64,000 bases of DNA from Albibacillus kandeliae (GTDB lineage: Bacteria > Pseudomonadota > Alphaproteobacteria > Rhodobacterales > Rhodobacteraceae). Position numbers and translations under genes: made by a program. Positions 20,052 to 28,776 of the stretch are shown here, in pieces; position 1 is the stretch's first letter, and the number at the start of each line of letters is the position of its first letter. The notes below the pieces were generated by a model. It was not told the DNA's origin. It was given only the letters and a program-made list of their open reading frames with translations, and searched no databases. The DNA is taken from assembly GCF_003116585.1 (NCBI RefSeq), contig NZ_QEHM01000006.1, positions 310,001-374,000 of the forward strand, read 5' to 3'.

Positions 20052-21161
20052 ATGGGCAGGACCGACAGCATCGACACCAAAGTTCCCGGCCCGGTGTCCC
20101 GGCCGCTCTACCGCATGGACCAGACCTTCGAGGTGAACGCAGCGGCGGGTCCGGACTTTGACGGGCCCTTCCCCGCCGTGCCGGTGACGCCGACCAAGGA
20201 GTTCTTCGGCCACCCCGTCGCCTCGCGGATCGGGGTTGCCGCCAGCCTCGTCCTAAACAGCGCTTGGGGCGAGACCTTTGGCCGTCTCGGGTTCGATCTC
20301 CTGACCTACAAGACCATCCGCAGGCGCAGGAAACTGGCCCACCCTGCCCCGAACTGGCTCTACCCGGATCAGACCAGCGTCTCGAAGAGCCGGGATGTTC
20401 CCATGACACTCGGCCTCGCCCTGCCGGGCGATCCGGTTTCGGCCACGGCGGTCGGCTCCATCGGGATGCCCTCGGTCGCGCCCGAGGTCTGGCGCGAAGA
20501 CATCGGCAAGACCCGGCAGGCCCTGCGCGAGGGACAGGTCCTGATCGTCTCGGTTGTCGGTACGGCGGTCGAGGGGATCACCCCCGAGGCTTTCGTCGAG
20601 GATTTCTGCGCCCTTGCCGCCGAGGCAGTGGAAGCCGGCGCGCAGGTGGTCGAGATCAACCTCTCCTGCCCGAACGTTGCCAGCAGCGAGGGCGAGCTCT
20701 ACCTCGACACGCCCTTCGCGTCGCGCGTCGCGGGGGCGGTGCGCGCGCGGATCGGCACGGTGCCGCTGCTGGTCAAGATCGGCGCGATTGAGGACGACGC
20801 GCAGATGGCGATCCTGTTGCGTGCACTGGCGCCCGTCGTCGACGGCGTCTCCATGATCAACGCCCCGAGCCGGGTGCTGCTGAACCGCGACGGCACCCAC
20901 GCCTTCGGTGAGACCCGCAAGACCGCCGGGATGATGGGGGGCGTCAATTTCGAGATCGGGCTGGACTGCGTCCGGCGCGCGGTTGCGATCATCGACCGCG
21001 AGGCCCTGCCGCTGCGCATCCTCGCGGTCGGCGGCGTCACCTCGCCCGAACGGATCGCGGCCTATTTCGAGGCCGGTGCCTATGCAGTCATGGGGGCCTC
21101 CGCCCTTGCCTGGGATCCCTATCTCGCCATACGAAGCAAGCAGCTTCACCCGGAGTTCTGA
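20052..21161 (+). CDS. Dihydroorotate-dehydrogenase-like flavoprotein
   Basis: 369-residue FMN TIM-barrel protein of the dihydroorotate/dihydropyrimidine dehydrogenase superfamily. Visible signatures are VVEINLSCPNVASSEGE (FMN/substrate loop), LLVKIGAIEDDAQ and the C-terminal ILAVGGVTSPE, YFEAGAYAVMGASAL phosphate-binding part. It carries a longer N-terminus than PyrD and sits in a catabolic operon, so housekeeping pyrimidine synthesis is unlikely; it may oxidise or reduce a ring intermediate. GGGAGGAT precedes the ATG. The quinone oxidoreductase gene follows immediately. Confidence 0.78.
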   Translation: MGRTDSIDTKVPGPVSRPLYRMDQTFEVNAAAGPDFDGPFPAVPVTPTKEFFGHPVASRIGVAASLVLNSAWGETFGRLGFDLLTYKTIRRRRKLAHPAPNWLYPDQTSVSKSRDVPMTLGLALPGDPVSATAVGSIGMPSVAPEVWREDIGKTRQALREGQVLIVSVVGTAVEGITPEAFVEDFCALAAEAVEAGAQVVEINLSCPNVASSEGELYLDTPFASRVAGAVRARIGTVPLLVKIGAIEDDAQMAILLRALAPVVDGVSMINAPSRVLLNRDGTHAFGETRKTAGMMGGVNFEIGLDCVRRAVAIIDREALPLRILAVGGVTSPERIAAYFEAGAYAVMGASALAWDPYLAIRSKQLHPEF

Positions 21162-21162
21162 C

Positions 21163-22101
21163 ATGCTGGCCATCCAATACGAAGACTTCGGCGCGCCCGA
21201 TGTCCTGCACCTGCGCGACGTGGCCACCCCCGAGCCCGGCCCCGGCGAGGTGCTGGTCGACCTGCGCGCGGCCAGCGTCATCCCGGCGGACTGGAAGCTG
21301 CGCGCCGGGCACCTGAAGGGGATGTTCCCCGTCACCTTTCCCAAAATCCCCGGCCGCGACGGCGTGGGGATCGTCAGCAAACTGGGCGACGGCGTCGATT
21401 ACGTTTCGCTGGGGGACCCGGTCTGCGTGATCGCGCAGCACACCGAGAACGGCACACATGCCCAGTGCATCGTCCGCGACCGCGACACCCTTGTTCCGCT
21501 GCCGGTGGGGATGGATTTCAACCATGCCGCCGCGCTCATGCATGCGGGGATCTGCGCGTGGATCTGCCTGGTCGAAGACGCCAGGGTGCAGCCCGGCCAG
21601 CGGGTTCTGGTGCAGGGCGGCGCGGGCTCGATCGGCAGCCTTGGCATCCAACTCGCCAAGCACCTCGGCGCCCATGTCACCACCACCTGCCGCGCGGCGA
21701 ACGCAGCGTTCGTGCGAGAGATGGGGGCGGATGCCGTGCTGGCCTATGACGAGGTCGACTTTGCCGAGACGCCCGACCGCTTCGACGTGATCTTTGACCT
21801 GATCGGCGGCGACACCCACCGCAAGTCCTATGCGCTCCTGAAGCCCGGCGGTCACATGGTCTGCCTGCGCGCGGCCCCGATCGAGGATCTCTCAGCGCAG
21901 TACGGTGTCACCATGCACGTTCCCGTGGTGCATGACCGGCTTTACGCCATCGAGGCGACGGTCAAGCTGGCCGAAGAGGGCGTGTTCCGCCCGCAGATCG
22001 CCCGGCTTCTGCCGCTGGCTGAGGCGGCCGAGGCGCAGCGGACGCTGGAGGCCGGGGAAGTCACCCGTGGCCGCGTGGTGCTGGAAATCCCGCCGCGCTA
22101 A
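21163..22101 (+). CDS. NADPH:quinone oxidoreductase-type MDR protein
   Basis: 312-residue medium-chain dehydrogenase/reductase of the quinone oxidoreductase group, without the structural zinc cysteines. The N-terminal GroES-like part (PGPGEVLVDLRAASVIPADW) is followed by the NADPH motif VLVQGGAGSIGSLGIQLAKH near residue 150. It probably reduces an enone or quinone. It starts 1 nt after the DHODH-like stop, so the two are one operon. Its 3' end overlaps the convergent TetR gene by 4 nt. Confidence 0.88.
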   Translation: MLAIQYEDFGAPDVLHLRDVATPEPGPGEVLVDLRAASVIPADWKLRAGHLKGMFPVTFPKIPGRDGVGIVSKLGDGVDYVSLGDPVCVIAQHTENGTHAQCIVRDRDTLVPLPVGMDFNHAAALMHAGICAWICLVEDARVQPGQRVLVQGGAGSIGSLGIQLAKHLGAHVTTTCRAANAAFVREMGADAVLAYDEVDFAETPDRFDVIFDLIGGDTHRKSYALLKPGGHMVCLRAAPIEDLSAQYGVTMHVPVVHDRLYAIEATVKLAEEGVFRPQIARLLPLAEAAEAQRTLEAGEVTRGRVVLEIPPR

Positions 22102-22676
22102 CCGTCGGCGCCCAGCATCATGTCGCACATGGTCTCGGCCAGCCGCTCCAGATCGCTGATGTCATTCAGGCGGCGATTGATGACGAAACCGTCGTAGGCC
22201 ATCATGATCAGGTTCGGCAGGCTCTCGACATCGAGCCGTGCCAGAACCTCCTGGGGCAGACACTGGCGCAGCATGTCCAGCACCCGCTGTTCCGTTGCCT
22301 TGAGCAGCGGGGTCGTCTTGCCGCCCACCGGGTCGGCGGCCGACAGCGCCTCCATCAGGCTGTTTGCCAGTCCGATGTTGTCCTGCGGAATGTCCCGCCA
22401 GATGCCGAGGAGCAGGCAGCGCAGCTTGTCCCGCGGTGTCGCGGCCCGGTCCAGTTCCACTGCCAGCCAGACAAAGCGCGACTCCTGCCAGGGTTCGTAG
22501 ACCGCATAGAGCAGCGCCATCTTGGACGTGAAGTAGGAGTAGATGCTGCCGACGCCCACGCCCGCGCCCTCCGCGATCTTCGGCAGCTTGGTCTTGTGAT
22601 AGCCATGCTCCGAGAACTGCGCGAGGGCGCTGTCGAAAATCGCCTGGCGCACCGCCTCCTTCTTCACCTGGACCAA
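22098..22676 (-). CDS. TetR family transcriptional regulator
   Basis: 192-residue repressor with an N-terminal helix-turn-helix (AIFDSALAQFSEHGYHKTKL, GVGVGSIYSYFTSKMALLYA) and a helical ligand-binding C-terminus. It starts at TTG with an almost perfect AAAGGAGG 6 nt upstream. It is the last gene of the VOC-enolase-oxygenase operon, 13 nt after the beta-subunit stop, so it probably answers to a substrate or product of that oxygenase. Confidence 0.9.
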   Translation of the reverse strand: MVQVKKEAVRQAIFDSALAQFSEHGYHKTKLPKIAEGAGVGVGSIYSYFTSKMALLYAVYEPWQESRFVWLAVELDRAATPRDKLRCLLLGIWRDIPQDNIGLANSLMEALSAADPVGGKTTPLLKATEQRVLDMLRQCLPQEVLARLDVESLPNLIMMAYDGFVINRRLNDISDLERLAETMCDMMLGADG

Positions 22677-22689
22677 GCCGGTCCTCCTT

Positions 22690-23172
22690 TCAGAACGGGA
22701 TGGTGATCAGCGGCAGCGTCCCCCCGGCGTTCACCAGATCGACCCGCTTGAGCAGGATGCGGTAGGAGTCCCCGACCGGCTCCAGTTCGAAGCTCTGGCG
22801 CCCGGCAAAGGTCTTCTGTTCGCTCGACTGGTACTGGATGCACAGAAACGTGCAGTTTGCCCGGACGATCCCGTCGTCACCTTCCTCAACCTCGATGTTG
22901 CTCAGCATATGCGTCGTGCTGGGCATCGGGGTCAACACCAGCGCCCGCGCCTCGAACAGGCGCTGCACCCGGATCGAGAGGATCGGGTAGTCCTCGTAGA
23001 TGATCGAGGCCACGTTCAGCGGGTCGGTCTGCCCCGGCTGGCTGGGCATCCAGTAGACGCCCTCGGGGGCATAGAGCTCCAGCCATGCGGCGAAATCGCC
23101 GGTATCGAGCAGGCGGGCTTCCCTGAAGAGAAACGCCTCGACCCGGGATTGCGGTGTCATGTCCAGCATCAC
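22690..23172 (-). CDS. Aromatic-ring-hydroxylating dioxygenase, beta subunit
   Basis: 160-residue small subunit of a Rieske non-haem iron oxygenase, a cone-shaped NTF2-like protein that supports the alpha3beta3 hexamer. Recognised by VEAFLFREARLLDTGDFAAW, LYAPEGVYWMPSQ and IRVQRLFEARA. The ATG overlaps the alpha-subunit stop by 4 nt, showing translational coupling. No ferredoxin or ferredoxin reductase gene lies in the window, so electron supply must come from elsewhere. Confidence 0.92.
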   Translation of the reverse strand: MMLDMTPQSRVEAFLFREARLLDTGDFAAWLELYAPEGVYWMPSQPGQTDPLNVASIIYEDYPILSIRVQRLFEARALVLTPMPSTTHMLSNIEVEEGDDGIVRANCTFLCIQYQSSEQKTFAGRQSFELEPVGDSYRILLKRVDLVNAGGTLPLITIPF

Positions 23173-24494
23173 GCGGCCTCCCGCGTCATCATCTCGACCC
23201 AGGCCTTGAACTGGACCCGCATCGGCATCTCGCTGGCGACACCCGAGACGGCGCCCGTGTCGTCCGTCTGGTCGATGTCGAGCCCGCGCGAGAAATCGAC
23301 CCAGGGGCTGTCGTCGCGGTCCAGTCCAACCTGGACCCGCTCCAGCATCTCGACGTCATCGGAGAAGATCATCGAGGCGGGCGAGGCCAGCGTCGACAGG
23401 AACCGCACCGCGCGATGGTACATCGCATCGGGCGCGCCCTTGAGGCGGAAGCACTGGACGCGCACCAGCGTCCGGTCGTGCGACAGCGGGATGGTGATGC
23501 GCATCTGCTGGTGCTGCGCGTTCAGCACCATGTTCGGGTAGATGATGTTGTTGAACCGGTCGACGCTCAGCGTCTCGATGGTCTTTTCCTTGCCGTAGGC
23601 CGCGACCAGCTGCTGCTTGTATTCGGCCATCACCGGGTCTTCGTCGCTGTCGACCATGACCCCCTTGCTGTAGAAGTTGGACATGTAGGTATGGCCGTTC
23701 GCCAGCCCCTTGAGCTGGATGCCCTCCCACTGCTGCACGCCGAACCCGTTCGCCTCCAGCATGACGCGGGTCTGGTCGCTGTCGATCTTGGAGGCGTTCT
23801 GCGGAGCGCGGCGCGCGGCACCGACCGAGGAACTGTGCACGAAGGTCGGGTGGAAGATATCCGCCGCGTTTTCGAGGTGCAGCTTCCAGTTGCCCTTGTA
23901 CTCGAGCGTGAAGGAGCTCTCGGACAGTTCCACCTCGCCCTCCGGCGCGCGGTCGTTGAGGTTGTCGATGATGTCGGTCATCTCGCCCAGCTGTTCGAGC
24001 AGCGGCGCGGGGTCCTCGTTCAGTGTGGCGAAGATGAAGCCGCGATAGGTCTGCACATGCTTGACCCGCTGCATGTGGTTGATCGGGTCCGCCATGTCGA
24101 AGCTCTCGGGATAGCTCTGCTTGTGCGGCACGGTCGAGAGGGTCCCGTCGGGACGGAAGGACCACGCGTGGTAGGGACAGTTCAGCAGTTGGCTCTTGCC
24201 CTTGTCGACCATGCACATGCGCGCGCCACGATGCGGGCAGCGGTTGTGCAGCACGTAGATCTCGCCATCGGTGTGGCGCGTGACCAGCACCTCGTACTGC
24301 GCAAGGCGGGTGCGGAAGAAGGCGCCGGGTTCCTTCACCTGGCTCTCGTGCGCGAGGTAGATCCACATCCGGCCAAAGATGCGCTCCATCTCGAGCTTGA
24401 ACACCTCGGGGTCGGCATAGGCGCGGCGGTGGACCTGGTGGGGGCGGACGAAATCGCGGATCTCGTCGGTGGTGGGTATCTCTTGCATATCCAT
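23169..24494 (-). CDS. Aromatic-ring-hydroxylating dioxygenase, alpha subunit
   Basis: 441-residue catalytic subunit of a Rieske oxygenase. The Rieske [2Fe-2S] ligands are Cys86 and His88 (CPHRG) and Cys106 and His109 (CPYHAW). The mononuclear iron site lies in LENAADIFHPTFVH, with bridging Asp212 and ligands His215 and His220. Length fits two-subunit benzoate/anthranilate/salicylate-type oxygenases. It hydroxylates an aromatic ring with O2; which ring is not deducible. It is third in the operon VOC-enolase-alpha-beta-TetR. Confidence 0.95.
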   Translation of the reverse strand: MDMQEIPTTDEIRDFVRPHQVHRRAYADPEVFKLEMERIFGRMWIYLAHESQVKEPGAFFRTRLAQYEVLVTRHTDGEIYVLHNRCPHRGARMCMVDKGKSQLLNCPYHAWSFRPDGTLSTVPHKQSYPESFDMADPINHMQRVKHVQTYRGFIFATLNEDPAPLLEQLGEMTDIIDNLNDRAPEGEVELSESSFTLEYKGNWKLHLENAADIFHPTFVHSSSVGAARRAPQNASKIDSDQTRVMLEANGFGVQQWEGIQLKGLANGHTYMSNFYSKGVMVDSDEDPVMAEYKQQLVAAYGKEKTIETLSVDRFNNIIYPNMVLNAQHQQMRITIPLSHDRTLVRVQCFRLKGAPDAMYHRAVRFLSTLASPASMIFSDDVEMLERVQVGLDRDDSPWVDFSRGLDIDQTDDTGAVSGVASEMPMRVQFKAWVEMMTREAA

Positions 24495-24532
24495 GGCTGG
24501 ATCACCTCTGTTCCTGTTGGGTCATGTCCGGT

Positions 24533-25693
24533 TCAGTGCGCCAGCACCTTTCCGAATAGCTGTTCGAAGACGGGGAGTTGCTCGAACCCGACGCCGGGTT
24601 CCGAGGGAAGCGTCGCGATGCCGTCGGCAATGGGCACCTGTGCGGTGATCTGGCCGAACAGGCTGGCCGTGCTGATCGCCACCTCGGCCAGTCCAAGGCC
24701 AAGGCCCGCCGCCGTGTGCATCGCCAGCAGGTGCCCGGCGTGGGGCGCAAAGGCGCCGCGCTGCCAGCCCGCCCCGGCGAAGAGGTCGAGGATGCGGCGA
24801 TACTCGACGATCCCGTAACTGGCCGAGATGTCGAACTGCAGCAGGTCGCGGTCCGCCCGCAGCCCGCCGTAACGCAGCAGGTTGCGCGCGTCGTCGAAGG
24901 AGAACAGGTTCTCCCCCACCGCGAGCGGCAGGGCGGCTTCGGCGGCGATCTCGGCGTTCAGGGCATAGTCCAGCGCCGTGCCGGGTTCTTCCAGCCAGGC
25001 GATGGGATAGCCCGCCAGCGCGGCGAGATAGGCGCGCGCGGTGGTCAGATCGAAGATACCGTTGGCATCGAGCGCCAAGGCGCCGTCGCCGACCACCGCC
25101 AGCGCGGCCTCGATCCGCGCCATGTCGTCCGCCAGCGGGGCCGCCCCGATCTTGATCTTCATCCGGGTGTGGCCCGCGTCGATCCCCTTTTGCAGGTCGG
25201 CGCGCAGCACCTCGCGGTCGTTCTCGTCCGCGTAGTGCCCGCCGCTGGCATAGACCGCCACGCGGCCCGGCGCGTCGGCCTGCCCGTCGAGATCCGCGAG
25301 GTAGCGCCAGAGAGGCACCCCCGCGATCTTGGCCGCCAGATCCCAGACCGCCGCGTCGATCACCCCCACCGCGCCGCTGCGCTCGCCATGCCCGCCGAAC
25401 TTTTCGTTGGCCATGAGGATGCGCCACACGGCGTCCGGGTCGATCTGGGCGCCGTCCCAGTAGAGCTCCGGATCGGCCGACAGCAGGCGCGGGATGAAGC
25501 GCTCTCGCAGCAGGCCGCCGTGGCCATAGCGCCCGATGGTATCGAAGCCGTAGCCGACCAGCGGACGCCCCTCCCGGACCACGTCGGTGACCAGCGCCAC
25601 CGCGCTTGCCGTCATCGCGTCGAAACTGATGTTGGCGCTGCGCGCAGCGACCGAGAGCGGGACGGTCGCCTCGTGGATGGCGACGATCCGCAT
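24533..25693 (-). CDS. Enolase superfamily enzyme (mandelate racemase/muconate lactonising family)
   Basis: 386-residue TIM-barrel enzyme with an N-terminal capping domain. Catalytic markers are the KIKIG lysine pair near residue 198, metal ligands in LDANG, WLEEPG and VGENLF, and the general base His in FAPHAGHLLAMH. KxK plus His is the mandelate-racemase-subgroup pattern, associated with racemisation or acid-sugar dehydration rather than muconate cycloisomerisation. It overlaps the VOC stop by 1 nt. Why it sits beside a ring hydroxylase is unknown. Confidence 0.88.
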   Translation of the reverse strand: MRIVAIHEATVPLSVAARSANISFDAMTASAVALVTDVVREGRPLVGYGFDTIGRYGHGGLLRERFIPRLLSADPELYWDGAQIDPDAVWRILMANEKFGGHGERSGAVGVIDAAVWDLAAKIAGVPLWRYLADLDGQADAPGRVAVYASGGHYADENDREVLRADLQKGIDAGHTRMKIKIGAAPLADDMARIEAALAVVGDGALALDANGIFDLTTARAYLAALAGYPIAWLEEPGTALDYALNAEIAAEAALPLAVGENLFSFDDARNLLRYGGLRADRDLLQFDISASYGIVEYRRILDLFAGAGWQRGAFAPHAGHLLAMHTAAGLGLGLAEVAISTASLFGQITAQVPIADGIATLPSEPGVGFEQLPVFEQLFGKVLAH

Positions 25694-26088
25694 TACGACT
25701 TGCTCTGCAGCCAGTCGTGCGAGGACATGTCGAAGACGACCCCGTTCACGTCCTTGTACTTCTTCTCGGCGTCCACGCCCGGATGCGCTTCGAGTTGCAT
25801 GAAGAACTCGCCGCCGAACTCCTTGATCTTGGCATCGGTGGCCGCCTCGTCCTCGACCACGAAACCGATGTGGTGCAGGCCCGCCCAGTCCGGGCCACCC
25901 TTGCCGCCTTTGGTGCCTTCGGGGAAGTGCAGCAGCGTCAGGTTCATCGTGCCGTCCGACAGCGAGATCGCGTTGCCGATCGGGCTGACGGCCGATCCCA
26001 CGCGCTTCAGTTCAAAGACGTTCTCGTAGAAGGTCGCGGCCTTTTCCAGATCCGGGACCTGAATGGCGACATGTCTCAGCTTGCCCAT
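25693..26088 (-). CDS. VOC family (glyoxalase/extradiol-type) protein
   Basis: 131-residue single vicinal-oxygen-chelate protein made of two beta-alpha-beta-beta-beta modules: LRHVAIQVPDLEKAATFYEN at the start, HHIGFVVEDEAATDAKIKEF in the centre and GVVFDMSS at the end. The metal ligands would be His near residue 7 and the glutamate/His of the second module. Members act as isomerases, extradiol dioxygenases or glyoxalases. It is the first gene of the oxygenase operon, with AAGGAGA before the ATG and operator site 3 upstream. Confidence 0.88.
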   Translation of the reverse strand: MGKLRHVAIQVPDLEKAATFYENVFELKRVGSAVSPIGNAISLSDGTMNLTLLHFPEGTKGGKGGPDWAGLHHIGFVVEDEAATDAKIKEFGGEFFMQLEAHPGVDAEKKYKDVNGVVFDMSSHDWLQSKS

Positions 26089-26149
26089 GAGTCACTCTCC
26101 TTGTTGCTGGCGATACGCGGCTCCCGGATGCCCCGGCCCCGCGCGATTT

Positions 26150-26165
26150 GTTTTACCAGTAAAAG
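26150..26165. promoter_or_regulatory. Island operator site 3
   Basis: GTTTTACCAGTAAAAG, palindromic arms TTTTAC and GTAAAA around CA, 62 nt before the VOC start on the minus strand. It fits the island consensus apart from the centre and the outermost bases. Confidence 0.6.
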
Positions 26166-26280
26166 AACAGCAGAAATCGGGGAGTCGATCAATACCGAAT
26201 CTCTTTCGGTTTTGGTCAACATCAAAATATCTGCCCTGAATGAATGTTTTTCGAGCGACGACGCGCCTGCGCCTGCCCGG

Positions 26281-26314
26281 AAACGGAAAACGGCGCACCC
26301 CGGGGGGCGCGCCG
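26281..26314 (-). terminator. Intrinsic terminator of the ligase/cyclase operon
   Basis: On the minus strand CGGCGCGCCCC and GGGGTGCGCCG form a stem with one G-U pair, followed by TTTTCCGTTT. It lies 25 nt after the cyclase stop and ends the operon that begins at the bicupin gene. Confidence 0.8.
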
Positions 26315-26338
26315 CCTGTCGCGAATCTGTCTGTCGGG

Positions 26339-27115
26339 TCAGCTCTCGTGGATCGCGAAAACCCGCAGCGGGCTGCCCGAGCCGCCCTGGATCTTGAGCG
26401 GGGCCGCCACGATGACCGCGCCGCGCACCGGCAGCTGGTCAAGGTTCCTGAGGCACTGGAGACCGTAGCGCCCGTTGCCATGCAGGATCGCATGCGCGGG
26501 CAGCGGCGGATCAAAGGTGCTGCCCTGCCCCGCGTCGGTCCCCACCGTCTCGACCGCGAGGCCGAAACAGTCGCGGTCGTGGACGAGGAACTCCATCGCC
26601 CCGGCGTCGGGCCCCGGCGAATGCGCCCCGTCCTCCCGCAAGTTCAGATAGGCCGCCGTGCCGACCCGCTTGTGCCAGTCCGTCCGCAGGGCGATCCAGT
26701 GGCGCGGCGGAATGGGCCCGTTGCGGGCCTCCCAATCTTCGAGAAAGGCGCGGGTCAGCACGAAATCGGCATCCGCCGCCGCCTCTGCCACGATGTCGAT
26801 CACCACCACCGGGGCCATGAAGTGCTCGGGCGGGACCGCGTCCACCGTATTGTCGGGCAGGTCCCTGCCGGTGACCCAATGCACCGGGGCGTCGAAATGG
26901 GTGCCCGTGTGTTCATTCATGGTGATCTGGTTCCAGTACCACGCTGGCCCGTCGGCGTCATAGCGCGAGACCTGCTCCATCCGGAACGGGGCGCACTGGC
27001 CGAACTCCTCGGGCAGGACGATCACCGGGAAGTCGGGGCTGAGGGTATTGGTCAGGTCCACCACGCGCAGCCGCCCGTCCGCCAGCGCCGCGATCAGGTC
27101 CAGTGCCAGTCCCAT
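26339..27115 (-). CDS. Cyclase/kynurenine-formamidase-like hydrolase
   Basis: 258-residue metal-dependent hydrolase of the cyclase (KynB-like) family. The family metal-binding motif HxGTHxDxPxHW is present as HTGTHFDAPVHW near residue 70. It also has VVDLTNTLSPDFP near the N-terminus and the C-terminal LPVRGAVIVAAPLKIQGG. Such enzymes hydrolyse formyl-amides or other acyl bonds of aromatic intermediates. ATG 27115 gives the family start and follows AGGTG; the frame extends to 27295 but overlaps the ligase. It is the last gene of the operon. Confidence 0.88.
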   Translation of the reverse strand: MGLALDLIAALADGRLRVVDLTNTLSPDFPVIVLPEEFGQCAPFRMEQVSRYDADGPAWYWNQITMNEHTGTHFDAPVHWVTGRDLPDNTVDAVPPEHFMAPVVVIDIVAEAAADADFVLTRAFLEDWEARNGPIPPRHWIALRTDWHKRVGTAAYLNLREDGAHSPGPDAGAMEFLVHDRDCFGLAVETVGTDAGQGSTFDPPLPAHAILHGNGRYGLQCLRNLDQLPVRGAVIVAAPLKIQGGSGSPLRVFAIHES

Positions 27116-27117
27116 CC

Positions 27118-28728
27118 CTACACCTGCCGTTTCTTCTGGGCGCGCGTGTCGTGAAAGCCGCCTTCCGCCATCGTTTCGGACACCACGTCCTTCAGCGCCC
27201 CGCGCTGGATCTTCTGCGTTGCGGTCAGCGGCAGCGAGGGAACGAAGGCGACCCAGCCGGGCACCTTGTAATACGCCATCTGCTCCAACGCCCATGCCAC
27301 CAGTTCAGTGGCTTTTTCCGCATCGCCCGCACCCTGCTCCAGCCGGATCAGCGCCGCGACCTCGTCGCCCCTGATCTCGTCGGGAACCGCCGCAACCGCG
27401 GCCATCGCAATCGCCGGATGGCGATTGAGGATCGCCTCGACCTCGACCGCGGCGATGTTCTCGCCCGAGCGGCGGATCACGTTCTTCTTGCGGTCCACGA
27501 AGTGCATCAGACCATCGGCGTCGCGCAGAACGATGTCGCCGGTGTGGAACCAGCCCCCGGCCCAGGCCTCTGCCGTGGCCTCGGGGTTCTTGAGATACCC
27601 CTTGGCGAAGCCATAGGTCGGATCCGCCCCGGCGCGGCGCACCAGCAGTTCGCCAGGCATCTCGTCGGCGACATCCGTTCCGGAGTCATCGACGATCCGC
27701 ACCTCGACCTCAGGCGTCGGACGGCCAAAGCAGGAAGTGCCGATCTTGCGCGGCTCCTCGTGGGCGCTGATCACGCCGCCGTTGCCGGTCTCGGTCATCG
27801 CCCAGGCCTCCAGCAGCGGAAAGCCGAACCTGTCCTCGAAGGCCGCGTGCAGCTTCTGATCCACCCCGGCCCCGAAGCCGAAGCGCACCGCATGGTCGCG
27901 GTCGGCGGCGGTGGGCGCGGCGCCCATCAGCATCGCGGGCATGACGCCGAGGTAGTGAACCACGGTGGCCCCGCTGTTGCGCACCGAGTCCCACCATGTC
28001 CTCGGGTGGAAACGGTCGAGCAGGGTCAGGCAGCCGCCAACGGCGATCATCCCCATCAGCGAGGACGCCAGCGCGTTCATGTGGAACAGCGGCAGCGGCG
28101 TCAGCATCCGCTCCGCATCGGGGCGCAGACTGATGTGGCCGCCGGTTGTGGCGTACCAGTCGGCTGAGTTCAGGAAGTACTCGTTCGGCAGGATGCAGCC
28201 CTTGGGCCGCCCGGTCGTGCCCGAGGTATAGAGCAGCGCGCATTCCGTCAGGCTGCCCAGCTCTGCCCGGTCCGCCGGGGTCGCCGCATCCGGTACCGGC
28301 AGGTCGGGCGTGATGACCCGCGTTGCCAGCCCGGCGTCGCTCACCGCCGCCTGCATTTCCTCCAGCCGATCTGGCAGGACGATGGCCAGCACCATCTCAG
28401 AATGTTCGGCCTGATAGGAGAGTTCCGCGCGCCGTAGGTCCGGGTTCAGCGGGACGATGGAAACCCCGAGGGAGTTCAGGGCGAGGAACAGCTCGACCAG
28501 AACGGGACGGTTCTGCAACAGCAGCCCGACCCGGTGGCCGGGTCCGTAGCCCGCCGCCCGAAACGCCCCGGCCCAGCCTTCGGCCCGCGTGAGCATCTCG
28601 CCATAGGAGAGGTCGCCGGAGGGGATGCCGTAGATCGCCGCCGTCTCTTCCAGCACATGCAGGAAGGGGGCGGCGCCCCGGCGGCGGGCCACCGCCTCGA
28701 ACAAGGTGAAAACGGTCGTTGCCGTCAT
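27118..28728 (-). CDS. AMP-forming acyl-CoA ligase
   Basis: 536-residue ANL-superfamily ligase that activates a carboxylic acid to its CoA thioester through an acyl-adenylate. The P-loop-like motif is LLYTSGTTGRPKGCIL near residue 165; the hinge GWFHTGDIVLRDADGL and the C-terminal lysine region (TATQKIQRG) are intact. The sequence style is close to CaiC/benzoate-type ligases, but the acid cannot be named. Within the bicupin-FAH-ligase-cyclase operon an aromatic acid is the natural guess, matched by the 4HBT thioesterase at 31177. Confidence 0.92.
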   Translation of the reverse strand: MTATTVFTLFEAVARRRGAAPFLHVLEETAAIYGIPSGDLSYGEMLTRAEGWAGAFRAAGYGPGHRVGLLLQNRPVLVELFLALNSLGVSIVPLNPDLRRAELSYQAEHSEMVLAIVLPDRLEEMQAAVSDAGLATRVITPDLPVPDAATPADRAELGSLTECALLYTSGTTGRPKGCILPNEYFLNSADWYATTGGHISLRPDAERMLTPLPLFHMNALASSLMGMIAVGGCLTLLDRFHPRTWWDSVRNSGATVVHYLGVMPAMLMGAAPTAADRDHAVRFGFGAGVDQKLHAAFEDRFGFPLLEAWAMTETGNGGVISAHEEPRKIGTSCFGRPTPEVEVRIVDDSGTDVADEMPGELLVRRAGADPTYGFAKGYLKNPEATAEAWAGGWFHTGDIVLRDADGLMHFVDRKKNVIRRSGENIAAVEVEAILNRHPAIAMAAVAAVPDEIRGDEVAALIRLEQGAGDAEKATELVAWALEQMAYYKVPGWVAFVPSLPLTATQKIQRGALKDVVSETMAEGGFHDTRAQKKRQV

Positions 28729-28776
28729 GGGCGCATCCCCAGGGTTGCGGGTGGGCGGCCGGGCCGCCCTGCCCCG